Origin: RI-153 sp963752935 | GTDB taxonomy: Bacteria > Chloroflexota > Anaerolineae > Caldilineales > Caldilineaceae | Assembly: GCA_963752935.1 (NCBI GenBank) | Contig: CAVWAL010000001.1 | Coordinates: forward strand, 248,001 to 312,000 | Length of the DNA: 64,000 nt | Direction: 5' to 3' | In this document: positions 16,031 to 25,301 of the stretch, one piece after another | How positions within the stretch are numbered: position 1 is the first letter of the stretch | How the letters are laid out: each line of letters begins with the position of its first letter | Position numbers and translations under genes: made by a program | Notes under the pieces: model-generated | What the model was told of the DNA's origin: nothing | What the model saw: the letters and a program-made list of their open reading frames with translations, nothing else | The model's database searches: none

Positions 16031-17053
16031 ATGGCGAAGTTGCTAGAAGTAAAGAATCTGAAAACCCAGTTCTTCACACAAGATGGCGTCGTGCATGCGG
16101 TCAATGGTATTTCATACCAGGTGGACCAGGGCGAAACCCTCGCCATTGTGGGAGAATCGGGTAGCGGCAAGAGCGTGGGCGTGATGTCGCTCATTCGCTT
16201 GATTCCAGAACCGCCGGGCAAGATCGTCGACGGCGAGGTCTGGTTCGATGGACAGGATCTGCTGAAGCTAAAGGAGGAGGAGCTGAGGCGGATTCGTGGG
16301 AATCGCATCGCCATGATCTTCCAGGATCCCATGACTTCGCTCAATCCTGTTTTGACGATCGGCCGGCAGATCACCGAGGCTATCGAGTTACACCTGCGCA
16401 TGAACCGGGATGAAGCCCGCAAGCGCGCCGTCGAGTTGCTCGAACTGGTGGGTATTCCAGGTGCAAGTTCTCGTTTGGATGATTATCCGCATCAGTTCTC
16501 GGGTGGAATGCGCCAACGTGTGATGATTGCGATGGGGCTGAGCTGTAATCCGCAACTCTTGATTGCGGACGAACCAACCACTGCTTTGGATGTGACGATC
16601 CAGGCCCAGATCGTTGACCTGGTGCAGCGTCTCAAAGAAGAACTGGGCATGGCCGTCATCTGGATTACCCATGACTTGGGTGTAGTTGCCGGTATGGCCG
16701 AGCGTGTGATCGTCATGTACTCCGGCTTTATCGTCGAAGAAGCAGACGTAGATTCGCTCTACGCCCAGCCTCGGCACCCGTACACGTTGGGCTTGCTGCG
16801 CTCCATTCCACGCCTGGATCTGGGCCGTCAGAAACGGTTGATCCCGATTGAAGGGCTACCCCCAGATCTGCTCGATCCGCCCAGCCACTGCCCGTTTGCA
16901 CCGCGTTGCCCCTTCCAGATGGAAAAATGCTGGCAGGAAAACCCGCCGTTGATGGAAGTCGGCCCTGGTCATCGTTCCGCCTGTTGGGTGGATATCTCTG
17001 AAGTCAACGTTTACGATCCAACTACAGATGTAGAGGCAGAGGCCATCCGATGA
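16031..17053 (+). CDS. oppD: oligopeptide/dipeptide ABC transporter ATP-binding protein (OppD/DppD type)
   Basis: 340 aa cytoplasmic ATPase of a peptide-type importer. Walker A is GESGSGKS (41-48), the Q-loop is MIFQDPMTSLNP, the ABC signature FSGGMRQRV, Walker B LLIADEPTTALD, and WITHDLGVV is the H-loop. The C-terminal oligo_HPY domain holds four cysteines (HCPFAPRCPF...KCW...SACW), which bind an iron-sulfur cluster in studied relatives. AGGAG lies before the ATG. The next gene overlaps by ATGA, so the two subunits are translationally coupled. Permeases and binding proteins lie downstream in two other units. Confidence 0.95.
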   Translation: MAKLLEVKNLKTQFFTQDGVVHAVNGISYQVDQGETLAIVGESGSGKSVGVMSLIRLIPEPPGKIVDGEVWFDGQDLLKLKEEELRRIRGNRIAMIFQDPMTSLNPVLTIGRQITEAIELHLRMNRDEARKRAVELLELVGIPGASSRLDDYPHQFSGGMRQRVMIAMGLSCNPQLLIADEPTTALDVTIQAQIVDLVQRLKEELGMAVIWITHDLGVVAGMAERVIVMYSGFIVEEADVDSLYAQPRHPYTLGLLRSIPRLDLGRQKRLIPIEGLPPDLLDPPSHCPFAPRCPFQMEKCWQENPPLMEVGPGHRSACWVDISEVNVYDPTTDVEAEAIR

Positions 17054-18132
17054 GCGAGCAACCAGTACAAAGCGCAGGCAATATTACGGGCGGCGCCAGC
17101 GTAGCCAAGCAGGATATCTTGCTGAGTGTGCGCAATCTGAAGATGCACTTCCCAATTTCGCGGGGCATCATCATCCAGCGCCAGGTGGGCAGCATTAAGG
17201 CCGTCGACGGCATCAATTTTGATCTCGTGCGCGGTGAGACGTTGGGGCTGGTCGGTGAGTCGGGCTGTGGCAAATCGACTACTGGTCGAGCGATTTTGCA
17301 GCTCTACGATCCCACCGATGGCGCTGTCGTCTTCGAGGACCAGGATCTGACGAAGATGAAAAGCGGCGATCTGCGCCGCATGCGACGGCGGATGCAGATG
17401 ATCTTTCAGGATCCGTATGCATCGTTGAACCCACGCATGACGGTGGGCAGCATTGTCGGCGAACCGCTTGAAGTCCATAACATCGGCAGCAATCGCAAAG
17501 AGCGTCAGGAACGTGTTCAGGAACTGTTGAAGATTGTGGGGCTGAACCCCTACTTCATCAACCGCTACCCGCACGAGTTCTCCGGTGGTCAGCGTCAGCG
17601 TATCGGCGTGGCCCGGGCTCTGGCCGTGAATCCCTCTTTTATTGTCTGCGATGAGCCGATTTCGGCGCTCGATGTGTCGATTCAGGCGCAGGTCATCAAT
17701 CTTTTGGAAGATCTGCAGAATGATCTGGGGCTGACGTACCTCTTCATCGCCCATGATCTTTCGGTGGTGCGTCATATTTCAGACCGCATCGCCGTCATGT
17801 ATCTGGGCAAGATTGTAGAACTGGCCGATCGCGACAAGCTGTACGAAAATCCGCTGCATCCGTACACCCAGGCCCTGCTGTCGGCGGTTCCGATTCCTGA
17901 TCCTGAAATCGAGAAGAAGCGGCAGCGCATCATTCTCGAAGGCGATGTGCCCAGCCCGGCCAATCCACCTAAGGGCTGCAACTTCAACACGCGCTGTCCG
18001 CGTGTGATGGACATCTGCCGTCAATACGAGCCGGCCTTCACCGACACCGGTGACGGCCACTACGTTGCCTGCTTCCTCCACGATGCGGTCAAGCCGGTGG
18101 ACGAAAACACCGGACAGGTTGTCGCGGCGTAG
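17050..18132 (+). CDS. oppF: oligopeptide/dipeptide ABC transporter ATP-binding protein (OppF/DppF type)
   Basis: 360 aa. Walker A GESGCGKST, Q-loop MIFQDPYASLNPRM, signature FSGGQRQRI, Walker B FIVCDEPISALD, H-loop FIAHDLSVV, and the C-terminal GCNFNTRCP...ICR...VACF cysteine motif. The PRMTVGSIVGEPLEVH segment is typical of the F subunit. It pairs with the D subunit at 16031 to form the heterodimeric motor. As this is the only ATPase pair in the window, it may serve both permease sets nearby. A strong terminator follows. Confidence 0.95.
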   Translation: MSEQPVQSAGNITGGASVAKQDILLSVRNLKMHFPISRGIIIQRQVGSIKAVDGINFDLVRGETLGLVGESGCGKSTTGRAILQLYDPTDGAVVFEDQDLTKMKSGDLRRMRRRMQMIFQDPYASLNPRMTVGSIVGEPLEVHNIGSNRKERQERVQELLKIVGLNPYFINRYPHEFSGGQRQRIGVARALAVNPSFIVCDEPISALDVSIQAQVINLLEDLQNDLGLTYLFIAHDLSVVRHISDRIAVMYLGKIVELADRDKLYENPLHPYTQALLSAVPIPDPEIEKKRQRIILEGDVPSPANPPKGCNFNTRCPRVMDICRQYEPAFTDTGDGHYVACFLHDAVKPVDENTGQVVAA

Positions 18133-18155
18133 CACCTGAAGCATACGGGGTAAAC

Positions 18156-18189
18156 AAAAAAGCGTCGCCCATTTGGGCGACGCTTTTTT
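18156..18189 (+). terminator. rho-independent terminator after oppF
   Basis: AAAAAAGCGTCGCCC, loop ATTT, GGGCGACGCTTTTTT: a perfect stem with a T-run directly after the stop of oppF. Confidence 0.95.
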
Positions 18190-18237
18190 AGTCATATCAC
18201 CGAAACCGAGAGTTTTCTGACTAGCGACGCGTCAATG

Positions 18238-18300
18238 GTCAAGTGATGGCAATTCCGTAGCGGGCGCAGCAAGCAGCGCCCCTACCATCAAATCACGCCT
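18238..18300. repeat. palindromic intergenic repeat, family B copy 1
   Basis: GGTCAAGTGATGGCAATTC, then GTAG, the palindrome GGGCGCAGCAAGCAGCGCCC, CTACC and ATCAAATCACGCC. The same flanks and core recur at 62906-63003 and, in part, at 63146-63194. It lies between oppF and the convergent permease gene. A further G+C-rich stretch with GACCGCTGCGGTC (about 18354-18366) follows. Confidence 0.85.
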
Positions 18301-18448
18301 GACAAATCACTAGTGGCGCTGCGCCATAATGCCCTCCGCAAGCTCCGGGCGCCGACCGCTGCGGTCGGACTCAACCGACGCTAGTCAAATTCGGGTTCTC
18401 AAAGGCGCTTCACTTTAGATCCTCTTGGTAGGGAACTGTAACTGCTCT

Positions 18449-19489
18449 CTATTTGGAATTCGTCATCATGGGGTCGAGTGCATCGCGCAGCCCGTCACCG
18501 ATCAGGTAGAGGGCGAGCACCGTAAAGGTGATGAGCAAACCCGGCGCCACGATCAAGTGTAGGGCCACGTATGCCCCAGTCTGCGGGTCGCGCAGGAAGA
18601 GCAGATTGTTGGCGCGATTGAGCATGCTGCCCCAGGTTGCCGTGGGTGGTTGTACACCCAACCCCAGGAAGCTTAAGGCCGACTCCACCAGAATGAGGAC
18701 GCCGATATCGATGGCTGCGTTGACGATGATAATGGGTAGACTGTTGGGGATCACATGCTGGAGCATGATGCGGCGGTTGCCTGCCCCGATCGAGCGAGCC
18801 GCCTGCACAAAATCCAATTCGCGCACCTTGAAGACATTGCCGCGGATCAGACGCGCCGTCCCAAACCAGCCCAGCAGCCCCAAGAAGAGTGTCAGCGTCA
18901 TGGGATCGGGCTTGAAGATAGCCGTGACGATGATCAACAAATAGATGCCGGGGATCGAAACCAGTGTGTTGATCACCCACATGATCACATCGTCGATCAC
19001 GCCGCCAAAGAACCCTGCAATCGCCCCCACCGTGACGCCCAGCAGCAGGGTAATGGTTGCGGCCATGAGGGCAATGCCCAGGCTGACGCGCCCCCCGTAG
19101 AGCAGACGGGCCAGTTGATCACGCCCTAGCTGATCGGTGCCGAGCCAGTGTGCGATACCATCCGACTTGCCGAGCAAGGTTGGCGCCGTGACTGGATCGA
19201 TGCCCAGAATCCATTCCACATAGGGCACGATGTAGGGCTGAGCAAAGGAGTTCTGCGGGTTGGTCTGGTTCGGACCAACGCCGATCAGGGCGTCGGTGAT
19301 CACCGGCGCCAGCAACGACAGGATCGCCAGGACAAACAGAAACCCCAGGGCCGTCAGGGTTACCTTATCTCTGCGTAGCGTGCGAACGGCCATACCCCAA
19401 AAGGTTTGAGGTTTGCGTTGCAATTGGGGGTTAGCGGCGAGGGTGGCGGCGACGCCGGCCGACGGTGCTTCAGCTTGCTGAACGGACAT
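18449..19489 (-). CDS. peptide-type ABC transporter permease, C subunit
   Basis: 346 aa. An N-terminal cytoplasmic stretch is followed by one membrane helix, a large exported loop (to about residue 130) and five more helices. The permease (EAA) loop is ARSIGAGNRRIMLQHVIPNS, which contacts the ATPase. HWLGTDQLGRDQLARLLYGGRVSLG is the OppC/DppC signature. It lies 101 bp after the B-subunit gene in the same direction and is the last gene of the minus-strand transporter block. Confidence 0.95.
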   Translation of the reverse strand: MSVQQAEAPSAGVAATLAANPQLQRKPQTFWGMAVRTLRRDKVTLTALGFLFVLAILSLLAPVITDALIGVGPNQTNPQNSFAQPYIVPYVEWILGIDPVTAPTLLGKSDGIAHWLGTDQLGRDQLARLLYGGRVSLGIALMAATITLLLGVTVGAIAGFFGGVIDDVIMWVINTLVSIPGIYLLIIVTAIFKPDPMTLTLFLGLLGWFGTARLIRGNVFKVRELDFVQAARSIGAGNRRIMLQHVIPNSLPIIIVNAAIDIGVLILVESALSFLGLGVQPPTATWGSMLNRANNLLFLRDPQTGAYVALHLIVAPGLLITFTVLALYLIGDGLRDALDPMMTNSK

Positions 19490-19590
19490 TCTCTGGAACT
19501 CCTCTCAAAAAAACACGCACTCGCACTCTGTGTGCCGGGCCTGTGGAGCGTAGGCGGGAGTGCTCTATCTGATGCAGGTTTCGCTTGATA

Positions 19591-20655
19591 TCAGGCCAGT
19601 CGCACACGGGGATCTACAATGCCGTAGAAAATATCCGACAGCAGGTTCCCAAAAATAGTGAGGACGGAGAAGAACATGACGGTACCCAACACGGTTGGGT
19701 AATCGCGTTGAACGGCAGCATTGAAAGCCAGTCGCCCCATCCCAGGCCAGGCAAAGATCGTCTCGGTGATGACGGCGCCTGTCAGCACACCTGTAATGGC
19801 CGGCCCTAACAAGGTCATCAGGGGCACCATGGCGTTGCGCATGGCGTGGATAAACCAGATCTGGTTGCCGGGCAGCCCTTTGGCTTTGGCTGTGCGAATG
19901 TAGTCTGTGCGAATGACTTCGAGCGTTTCGGTGCGCATGAAGCGGCTCATGCCGGCGATGTTGCCAAAGGCCAAAATGATGGTGGGCAGGATCAAATGGC
20001 GCAGCCGATCCAGCAGATCAAAGTCATTGGTCAATGACACCGTCTGTCTGCCGCCGGTGGGCAACCACCCCAAAAAGACGCCAAAGAGGAAAATGCACAT
20101 GAGACCAAGCCAGAAGACGGGCACGGCGTTGCCCACAACCGCCAGGACACGCACCACGTTGTCGAAAATCGATCCCTGGTAGACGGCGCTGAGCACACCC
20201 AGGGGCACGCCCAGGATCAACGCCACAAGTAACGCCGCAAATCCCAGTTCCATCGTGGCCGCCATGCGTTCGCGGATGCGATCCCACACCGGCTGCTTGG
20301 TTTCGATGCTGGTGCCTAGATTGCCCCGGAGCACGCCGCCGCCGCTATCGCAAAAAGTGAGATTGAGGACGCCGACATAATTGCAGCCAAATGTATCTGT
20401 TGTAAATTCCTCAACAACGTCTCCCGGGCGGACGGAGACGCCTGTGAACCAGCGAACGTACTGAATGGGCAACGATTGATCCAGCCCCAGTTGACGACGC
20501 ATGATCTCGCGTGTTTCCTGGGTAATATTCGGGTCAAAATTGCGGATCAGAATGGGATCTCCGGGTGTGGAGTTGACCAGGATGAACGCAATCACACTGA
20601 CGCCCAGAAGCGTGGGAATGGCCTGGAGCAGGCGGCGAATTACATATCGAGTCAC
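19591..20655 (-). CDS. peptide-type ABC transporter permease, B subunit
   Basis: 354 aa, six predicted helices. It starts TRYVIRRLLQAIPTLLGVSVIAFIL, has NSTPGDP, the EAA loop RTAKAKGLPGNQIWFIHAMRNAMVPLM, and ends GIVDPRVRLA as OppB/DppB proteins do. GGAGG lies at 20666-20662, touching an ATG at 20661; the GTG at 20655 has proper spacing to it and is the preferred start. The exported loop contains a small two-cysteine insert (FGCNYVGVLNLTFCDSGGG), unusual for the family. A stem-loop separates it from the upstream binding-protein gene. Confidence 0.93.
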   Translation of the reverse strand: MTRYVIRRLLQAIPTLLGVSVIAFILVNSTPGDPILIRNFDPNITQETREIMRRQLGLDQSLPIQYVRWFTGVSVRPGDVVEEFTTDTFGCNYVGVLNLTFCDSGGGVLRGNLGTSIETKQPVWDRIRERMAATMELGFAALLVALILGVPLGVLSAVYQGSIFDNVVRVLAVVGNAVPVFWLGLMCIFLFGVFLGWLPTGGRQTVSLTNDFDLLDRLRHLILPTIILAFGNIAGMSRFMRTETLEVIRTDYIRTAKAKGLPGNQIWFIHAMRNAMVPLMTLLGPAITGVLTGAVITETIFAWPGMGRLAFNAAVQRDYPTVLGTVMFFSVLTIFGNLLSDIFYGIVDPRVRLA

Positions 20656-20812
20656 TATCATCCTCCAAAAGACGCAAACCAGCCTGCGCCGCGATTTGCA
20701 CAGGACGGGACTATACAATCTAAATCATTATATTACACCAAAAAAGTCTCGATCTGACAAAAAGACATTTGGCAGATACAACAAGGATCTTTGACTTGCC
20801 GCGAGCCAAAAT

Positions 20813-20857
20813 AAAGTGAGAGGAGCGCAGGCAATCAGCCTGCGCTCCTCTCACTTT
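20813..20857 (-). terminator. stem-loop between SBP1 and its permease genes
   Basis: Twenty paired bases (AAAGTGAGAGGAGCGCAGGC and its complement) surround a five-base loop. On the minus strand it is followed by a T-rich ATTTTGG. It lies after the binding-protein stop and before the permease start, the usual place for a partial terminator or mRNA-stabilising hairpin. Confidence 0.75.
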
Positions 20858-20899
20858 CTGATCGAAATGGAGCCTTGTCAGTAACCTGAAGGTGTCAGA

Positions 20900-22633
20900 T
20901 TAAGGGACCAGGGACCATTTTTCCATATTGTGGTAGAAACTCCAGGGGCCGGGATCGATTCCCTGCCAGTTGTTGGTGTAGCCCTGGTTGCCCACGGTAC
21001 CGGTGACAAAGACGTAGGGCACCTCTTCGTGGATGATCTGCTGGATCTCCTGGTAGTAGGGTGCACGTTCTTCGGTGGCGCAGCCGGGTACACGTAGACC
21101 CTGGTTCAGCAGCTCATCGACGCGTTCGTTGCTGAAGCTGACGAAGTTGAACCCACTGCCGGGGCTGTCGAACTCACGACGCCAGAAGGAGTCGTCGTTG
21201 GGGTCGGTGCCGAGGCCCGTCCAACCGATGATGACCATGTCGTAGGTCTGGCCGAGCATGCTTTCGATCATGGTGCCGAACTCGATGGCCTCGAAGGTGA
21301 TGTCGAAGCCGATGGCGTTGAGCTGATCCTGCACCAGGGCGCCCAGGTCTTCGCGGGTTGTGTTCCCGGCATTGGTCAGCAGGTTCAGGCTCAAGGTGAC
21401 GCCGTCTTTTTCACGCACGCCGTCGCCGTCGCTGTCCACCCAACCGGCCTCTTCGAGCAACTGGCTAGCCATATCGGTGTCATAGTCGTAGGGGGCGATG
21501 CTGGGGTCGTAGGCCCATTCTACAGCAGGCAGGACGTTGGCGGCCAGCGGATACCCCTGGCCCAGGTAGACCTGATCGATAATGGTCTGGTAGTCGAGGG
21601 CGTGGGCAATCGCCTTGCGCACGTTCTTGTCACTCAGAATCGGGTGCGGCTCTTGCTCGACGACGTTGCCTTCCTCATCCAGGCCGGGCTGCGGATTGGC
21701 GGGGTTGGCCAGGTTGAGGGCGATGTAGCTGTAGCCATCATCCTTGAACTTGTAGACGTTTAGATTCGGATCCAGGTTGACGGAGGCAAGCTGTTCGGGC
21801 TGGACGGCGATGTAGTTGACCTCGCCGGTCTGCAACTGAGCCAGGCGAGCACCGGCATCGGGTACTTCTTTGTAGATCCAGCCTTCCATATTGGGGGCGC
21901 CCTTGAAGTAGGTCGGGTTGCTCAATGTGGTCACGCTGTCGTCGCGGATCCATTCCTGGAACATAACCGGGCCGGCGCTGACACTGGGGGCTTCGTTCTC
22001 AGGGCTGGTCATAATGTCGCTGAAGTCGGCAGCAAACTTGTGGCTGGGCAGCAGACCCAGGCCCAGGTCGCTGAGACCATCGCACTTGACTTCATTGAAG
22101 GTGACCACCACTGTCTGGGGATCGGGGGTCTCGATGCTCGAAATCAACTCGATGTTGGATTTGCGAGGCGTCTCGACCAGATCGCTGCCAATGGCATCGT
22201 AGGTGAACTTGAAGTCTTCGGCATCGACCGGTTCGCCATCGCTCCAGAAGACATCGTCGCGCAGGTTGAATGTCCAGACCAGGCCGTCATCCGAGACGTC
22301 CCAGCTTTCGGCCAGTTCTGAAGGCACGATTTCGCCCGAGAACGGATCGGTGCCAATCAGGGCCGGGGAAATCAGGTTGTAAACATCGGAGCTGTTGGTG
22401 CCTGAACCCAGAATCGGGTTGAGGATAGACGGATCGTCACTGGTGCCATTGATGAAGATGCCGCCCGGCTGTACTTCGGCCATCGGCGCCGCGGTGGCTT
22501 GGGCCTCTGTTGCTGCGCCACTACCGTCGGCGGCCGGCGCACCCGGGGCAACGGGCACCGGTTGCGGACAGGCTGCCAGCAGCATAGACGCAATCAGCAG
22601 TAGGGCCAGGATTGCAAAACGCTTTTGATGCAT
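20900..22633 (-). CDS. peptide-type ABC transporter substrate-binding lipoprotein (SBP1)
   Basis: 577 aa. A lipid-anchor signal with lipobox MLLAACPQP is followed by an alanine-rich linker and the SBP_bac_5 fold (DDPSILNPILG, WTFNLRDDVFWSDGEPVDAEDFKFTYDA, DKNVRKAIAHALDYQTIIDQVYLGQG). An acidic DSDGDGVREKDG loop (about residue 400), of calcium-site type, is inserted as in many relatives from this phylum. GGAGG precedes the ATG. It is paralogous to the adjacent SBP2 over the whole length. Typical ligands are peptides, nickel chelates or oligosaccharides; the ligand is unknown here. Confidence 0.94.
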   Translation of the reverse strand: MHQKRFAILALLLIASMLLAACPQPVPVAPGAPAADGSGAATEAQATAAPMAEVQPGGIFINGTSDDPSILNPILGSGTNSSDVYNLISPALIGTDPFSGEIVPSELAESWDVSDDGLVWTFNLRDDVFWSDGEPVDAEDFKFTYDAIGSDLVETPRKSNIELISSIETPDPQTVVVTFNEVKCDGLSDLGLGLLPSHKFAADFSDIMTSPENEAPSVSAGPVMFQEWIRDDSVTTLSNPTYFKGAPNMEGWIYKEVPDAGARLAQLQTGEVNYIAVQPEQLASVNLDPNLNVYKFKDDGYSYIALNLANPANPQPGLDEEGNVVEQEPHPILSDKNVRKAIAHALDYQTIIDQVYLGQGYPLAANVLPAVEWAYDPSIAPYDYDTDMASQLLEEAGWVDSDGDGVREKDGVTLSLNLLTNAGNTTREDLGALVQDQLNAIGFDITFEAIEFGTMIESMLGQTYDMVIIGWTGLGTDPNDDSFWRREFDSPGSGFNFVSFSNERVDELLNQGLRVPGCATEERAPYYQEIQQIIHEEVPYVFVTGTVGNQGYTNNWQGIDPGPWSFYHNMEKWSLVP

Positions 22634-22824
22634 ATAGAGCCTCCATGTTGTTTGATTTGGGCGTGTGCCCAGACAATCGAAATAGGATGGATAGGTACCG
22701 TAGTACCTGGGGGATGCATATGGACGGCGGGTTTATGGCGCAAATCGTAGCACCGATACGTACTCCTGTCCAATTGGCTAGATTGATCGGGTGCAATTTC
22801 GGGTTGCCGGGCAAGACGGATGGT

Positions 22825-22856
22825 GTAGGGAGCGGCCTCTGTGCCGCTCCGTTCTG
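22825..22856. repeat. palindromic intergenic repeat, family A half copy (inverted)
   Basis: GTAGGGAGCGGCCTCTGTGCCGCTCCGTTCTG is the inverted counterpart of the left half of copies 13926 and 50318 (CAGAACGGA-CGGCACAGAGGCCG). It is framed by two direct copies of GGGTTGCCGGGCAAGACGGA (from 22801 and 22857), which look like a flanking duplication. Confidence 0.75.
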
Positions 22857-22890
22857 GGTTGCCGGGCAAGACGGAGGGAGAGGATAGACG

Positions 22891-22928
22891 CGCAGAGTGC
22901 AGCGTATCCCGATACGCTGCACTCTGCG
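22891..22928 (-). terminator. stem-loop after SBP2
   Basis: CGCAGAGTGCAGCGTATC, CC, and its perfect complement: an 18-bp stem about 60 bases downstream of the SBP2 stop. There is no strong T-run. It occupies the same relative position as the stem-loops after SBP1 and SBP3. Confidence 0.65.
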
Positions 22929-22986
22929 GTGTTAAGGTTTGTCAGTTACGCATGCCTGTGGTCAGGCTACTGATTGGTGCCAGCAC

Positions 22987-24717
22987 TTACGGGACGTGCG
23001 ACCATTGTTCCATGTTGTGGTAGAAACTCCATGGCCCAGGATTGATGCCCTGCCAGTTGTCGGTGTAGCCGTAGTTGCTGATGCGACCGCGTACGAAGAT
23101 ATAGGGCACTTCGTCGTGCATGATCTGCTGGATCTCTTTGTAGTAGGGAGCGCGTTGCTCGGGATCGCAGCCGGGCACAGAGACGCCGGCCGTGAGCAGC
23201 TCTTCGACACGGTCGTTGGCGAAGCTGCCCGCATTGAAGCCGCTGCCGGGAACATCGTACTCACGCCGCCAGAAGGCATCGTCGTTGGGGTCGGCGCCGA
23301 GGCCCGTCCACCCGAGGATGATCATGTCAAAGGTCTGGTTGTCCAGTTCTTCGAGCAGAGTGCCAAACTCGATCGCTTCGAATGAAATATCGAAGCCGAT
23401 GCTGTTGAGCTGATCCTGCACCAGGGCGCCCAGATCCTCGCGTGTGGAATTGCCGGCATTGGTGAGCACGGTAAGCGCCAACGGAACGCCATCCTTCTCG
23501 CGCACGCCGTCGCCGTCGCCGTCCACCCATCCGGCTTCTTCGAGCAGTTGCGCGGCCATGTCCGGATCGTAGGGATAGGGTTCAATGTCGTTGTTGTAGG
23601 CCCACTCGATGGCGGGCAGTACGTTGGCGGCCATACGATATCCCTGGCCCAGATAGACTTGATTGATGATCGACTCGTAGTCGAGGGCGTAGGCGATGGC
23701 CTGGCGCACGTTTTTGTCACCTAAAACAGGATGGGGATCCTGTTCGATGGGGTTGCCTTCCTCGTCGAGACCGGGCTGCGGGTTTTCGGGGTTGGCCAGA
23801 TTCAGATGGATGTAGTCGTAACCGTCATCTTCGTACTTGTAGATCGACAGGTTCGGATCCAGTTCGACAGCGGCCAACTGTTCGGGCTGCAGCGTGATCA
23901 GATTGACTTCGCCCGTTTGAAGCTGGGCGAGGCGAGCGCCTGCATCGGGGATCTCTTTGTAGATCCAGCCGTCCATGTAGGGCGCACCCTTGAAGTAGTC
24001 ATCGTTGCCCAAGGTAACGACACTTTCGTCACGCGTCCATTCCTGGAAGACTACGGGGCCGGCGCTGACCGAAGGCGACTCGTTTTCGGGGCTGGTCATG
24101 ATGTCGCTGAAGTCAGAGGCGAACTGATGGCTTGGCAAGAGCGGCTGGGTCAGGTTTCCCAACGAATCGCACTTGATGGCTTTGTAGGTGACCACAACGG
24201 TCTGTGGATCGGGCGCTTCGATGCTCTCGATGTCGTCCATAAAGTATTTGCGGGGCGACTCGACCAGGTCGCTGGCAATCGCATCGAAGGTGAATTTGAA
24301 GTCTTCAGAATCGACCTGTTCGCCGTCGCTCCAGAAAACATCGTCGCGCAGGGTGAAGGTCCACACCAGACCGTCGTCCGACACTTCCCAATCTTCGGCC
24401 AATTCGGTGGGAACGAACGTGCCCGAGAAGGGATCCTGGCCGACCAAAGAGGGGAAGATCTTGGTGTTGACGTCTGAACTGTTGGTGCCCGAGGCCAGAA
24501 TCGGGTTCAGGATCGAAGGATCGTCGCTGGTTCCTTCAATATAGATGCCGCCGGGCTGTGCTTCTGTTTGGGCGGCGGGCGCAGCCGACTCACCGCTTGC
24601 GCCTGTCTGTGCTGCCGGTTCCTCGCCTGGGGCGATGGGTTCCGGCTGTGGGCAGGCGGCCAATAGCAGTGACGCTATCAACAGCGCAGCCATCAAAATC
24701 ATTCGCTTTTGAAACAT
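22987..24717 (-). CDS. peptide-type ABC transporter substrate-binding lipoprotein (SBP2)
   Basis: 576 aa, lipobox LLLAACPQP, same architecture as SBP1 and colinear with it to the last residues (both end PGPWSFYHNME.WS.VP), so the pair arose by tandem duplication. Differences are spread through the ligand lobes (for example DDIESIEAPDP against ELISSIETPDP), so the ligands may differ. It carries the same DGDGDGVREKDG insert. The ATG at 24717 follows GGAGGCTTCGTC; a longer open frame upstream lacks a signal sequence at its start. It is probably the first gene of the minus-strand block SBP2-SBP1-permeases. Confidence 0.94.
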   Translation of the reverse strand: MFQKRMILMAALLIASLLLAACPQPEPIAPGEEPAAQTGASGESAAPAAQTEAQPGGIYIEGTSDDPSILNPILASGTNSSDVNTKIFPSLVGQDPFSGTFVPTELAEDWEVSDDGLVWTFTLRDDVFWSDGEQVDSEDFKFTFDAIASDLVESPRKYFMDDIESIEAPDPQTVVVTYKAIKCDSLGNLTQPLLPSHQFASDFSDIMTSPENESPSVSAGPVVFQEWTRDESVVTLGNDDYFKGAPYMDGWIYKEIPDAGARLAQLQTGEVNLITLQPEQLAAVELDPNLSIYKYEDDGYDYIHLNLANPENPQPGLDEEGNPIEQDPHPVLGDKNVRQAIAYALDYESIINQVYLGQGYRMAANVLPAIEWAYNNDIEPYPYDPDMAAQLLEEAGWVDGDGDGVREKDGVPLALTVLTNAGNSTREDLGALVQDQLNSIGFDISFEAIEFGTLLEELDNQTFDMIILGWTGLGADPNDDAFWRREYDVPGSGFNAGSFANDRVEELLTAGVSVPGCDPEQRAPYYKEIQQIMHDEVPYIFVRGRISNYGYTDNWQGINPGPWSFYHNMEQWSHVP

Positions 24718-25301
24718 GACGAAGCCTCCTTGAAAATCAGTGGGGGGGAATGCCCCTGCATAGAAAAGACATACCGAAGGTAGGATAGATCCGGCCCTTG
24801 GGCAGGACGTGTCTGACAGAGTATCAGGATCACAACCTGAAACGCGGTCAAACGTGATTGGATCTGATCGAGTGAAGGTTACGCCACCCAGCATGATGGG
24901 CCGAGCGTCTCAGGCGAAGAGCACTGTGGCTACAGGCGGTGAACGCAGAGGGGTACGTAGAAGTCCCTGGTCATCCGTCGACTGCTGGGGGGAGCAACAG
25001 CGATCAGAACTGACAGATATTGGCTACGAACTTGGTCAGGCTAGTACGGCAGATCTATCGTGAATGCGTAGCTGACAATTGTGTAAAATCCTAGCATCCA
25101 GCCACCTATTTGTCAAAGATTGCACAAACCATAGAAATTGCTTTCTGTCTTTCAAGATATGTATCTATCTGTAGGTTTGCCTCACAAACACTTTTGATGC
25201 ACAATGGGTTTCAACGCGAGGACCGATTCTTCGATTCCTTGCTCCCTTCGTTGTTTTCTGTCGTTTTTTCCCACACATCTCTTCTCTTTAGGAGGAAGTA
25301 A
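24718..25301. other. 584-bp divergent promoter region between SBP2 and SBP3
   Basis: No gene is seen. Both flanking genes start here and each has a strong ribosome site (GGAGGCTTCGTC on the minus strand, TTTAGGAGG on the plus strand at 25288-25296). The right half is AT-rich. No inverted repeat or clear promoter pair could be assigned by eye. Confidence 0.5.
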
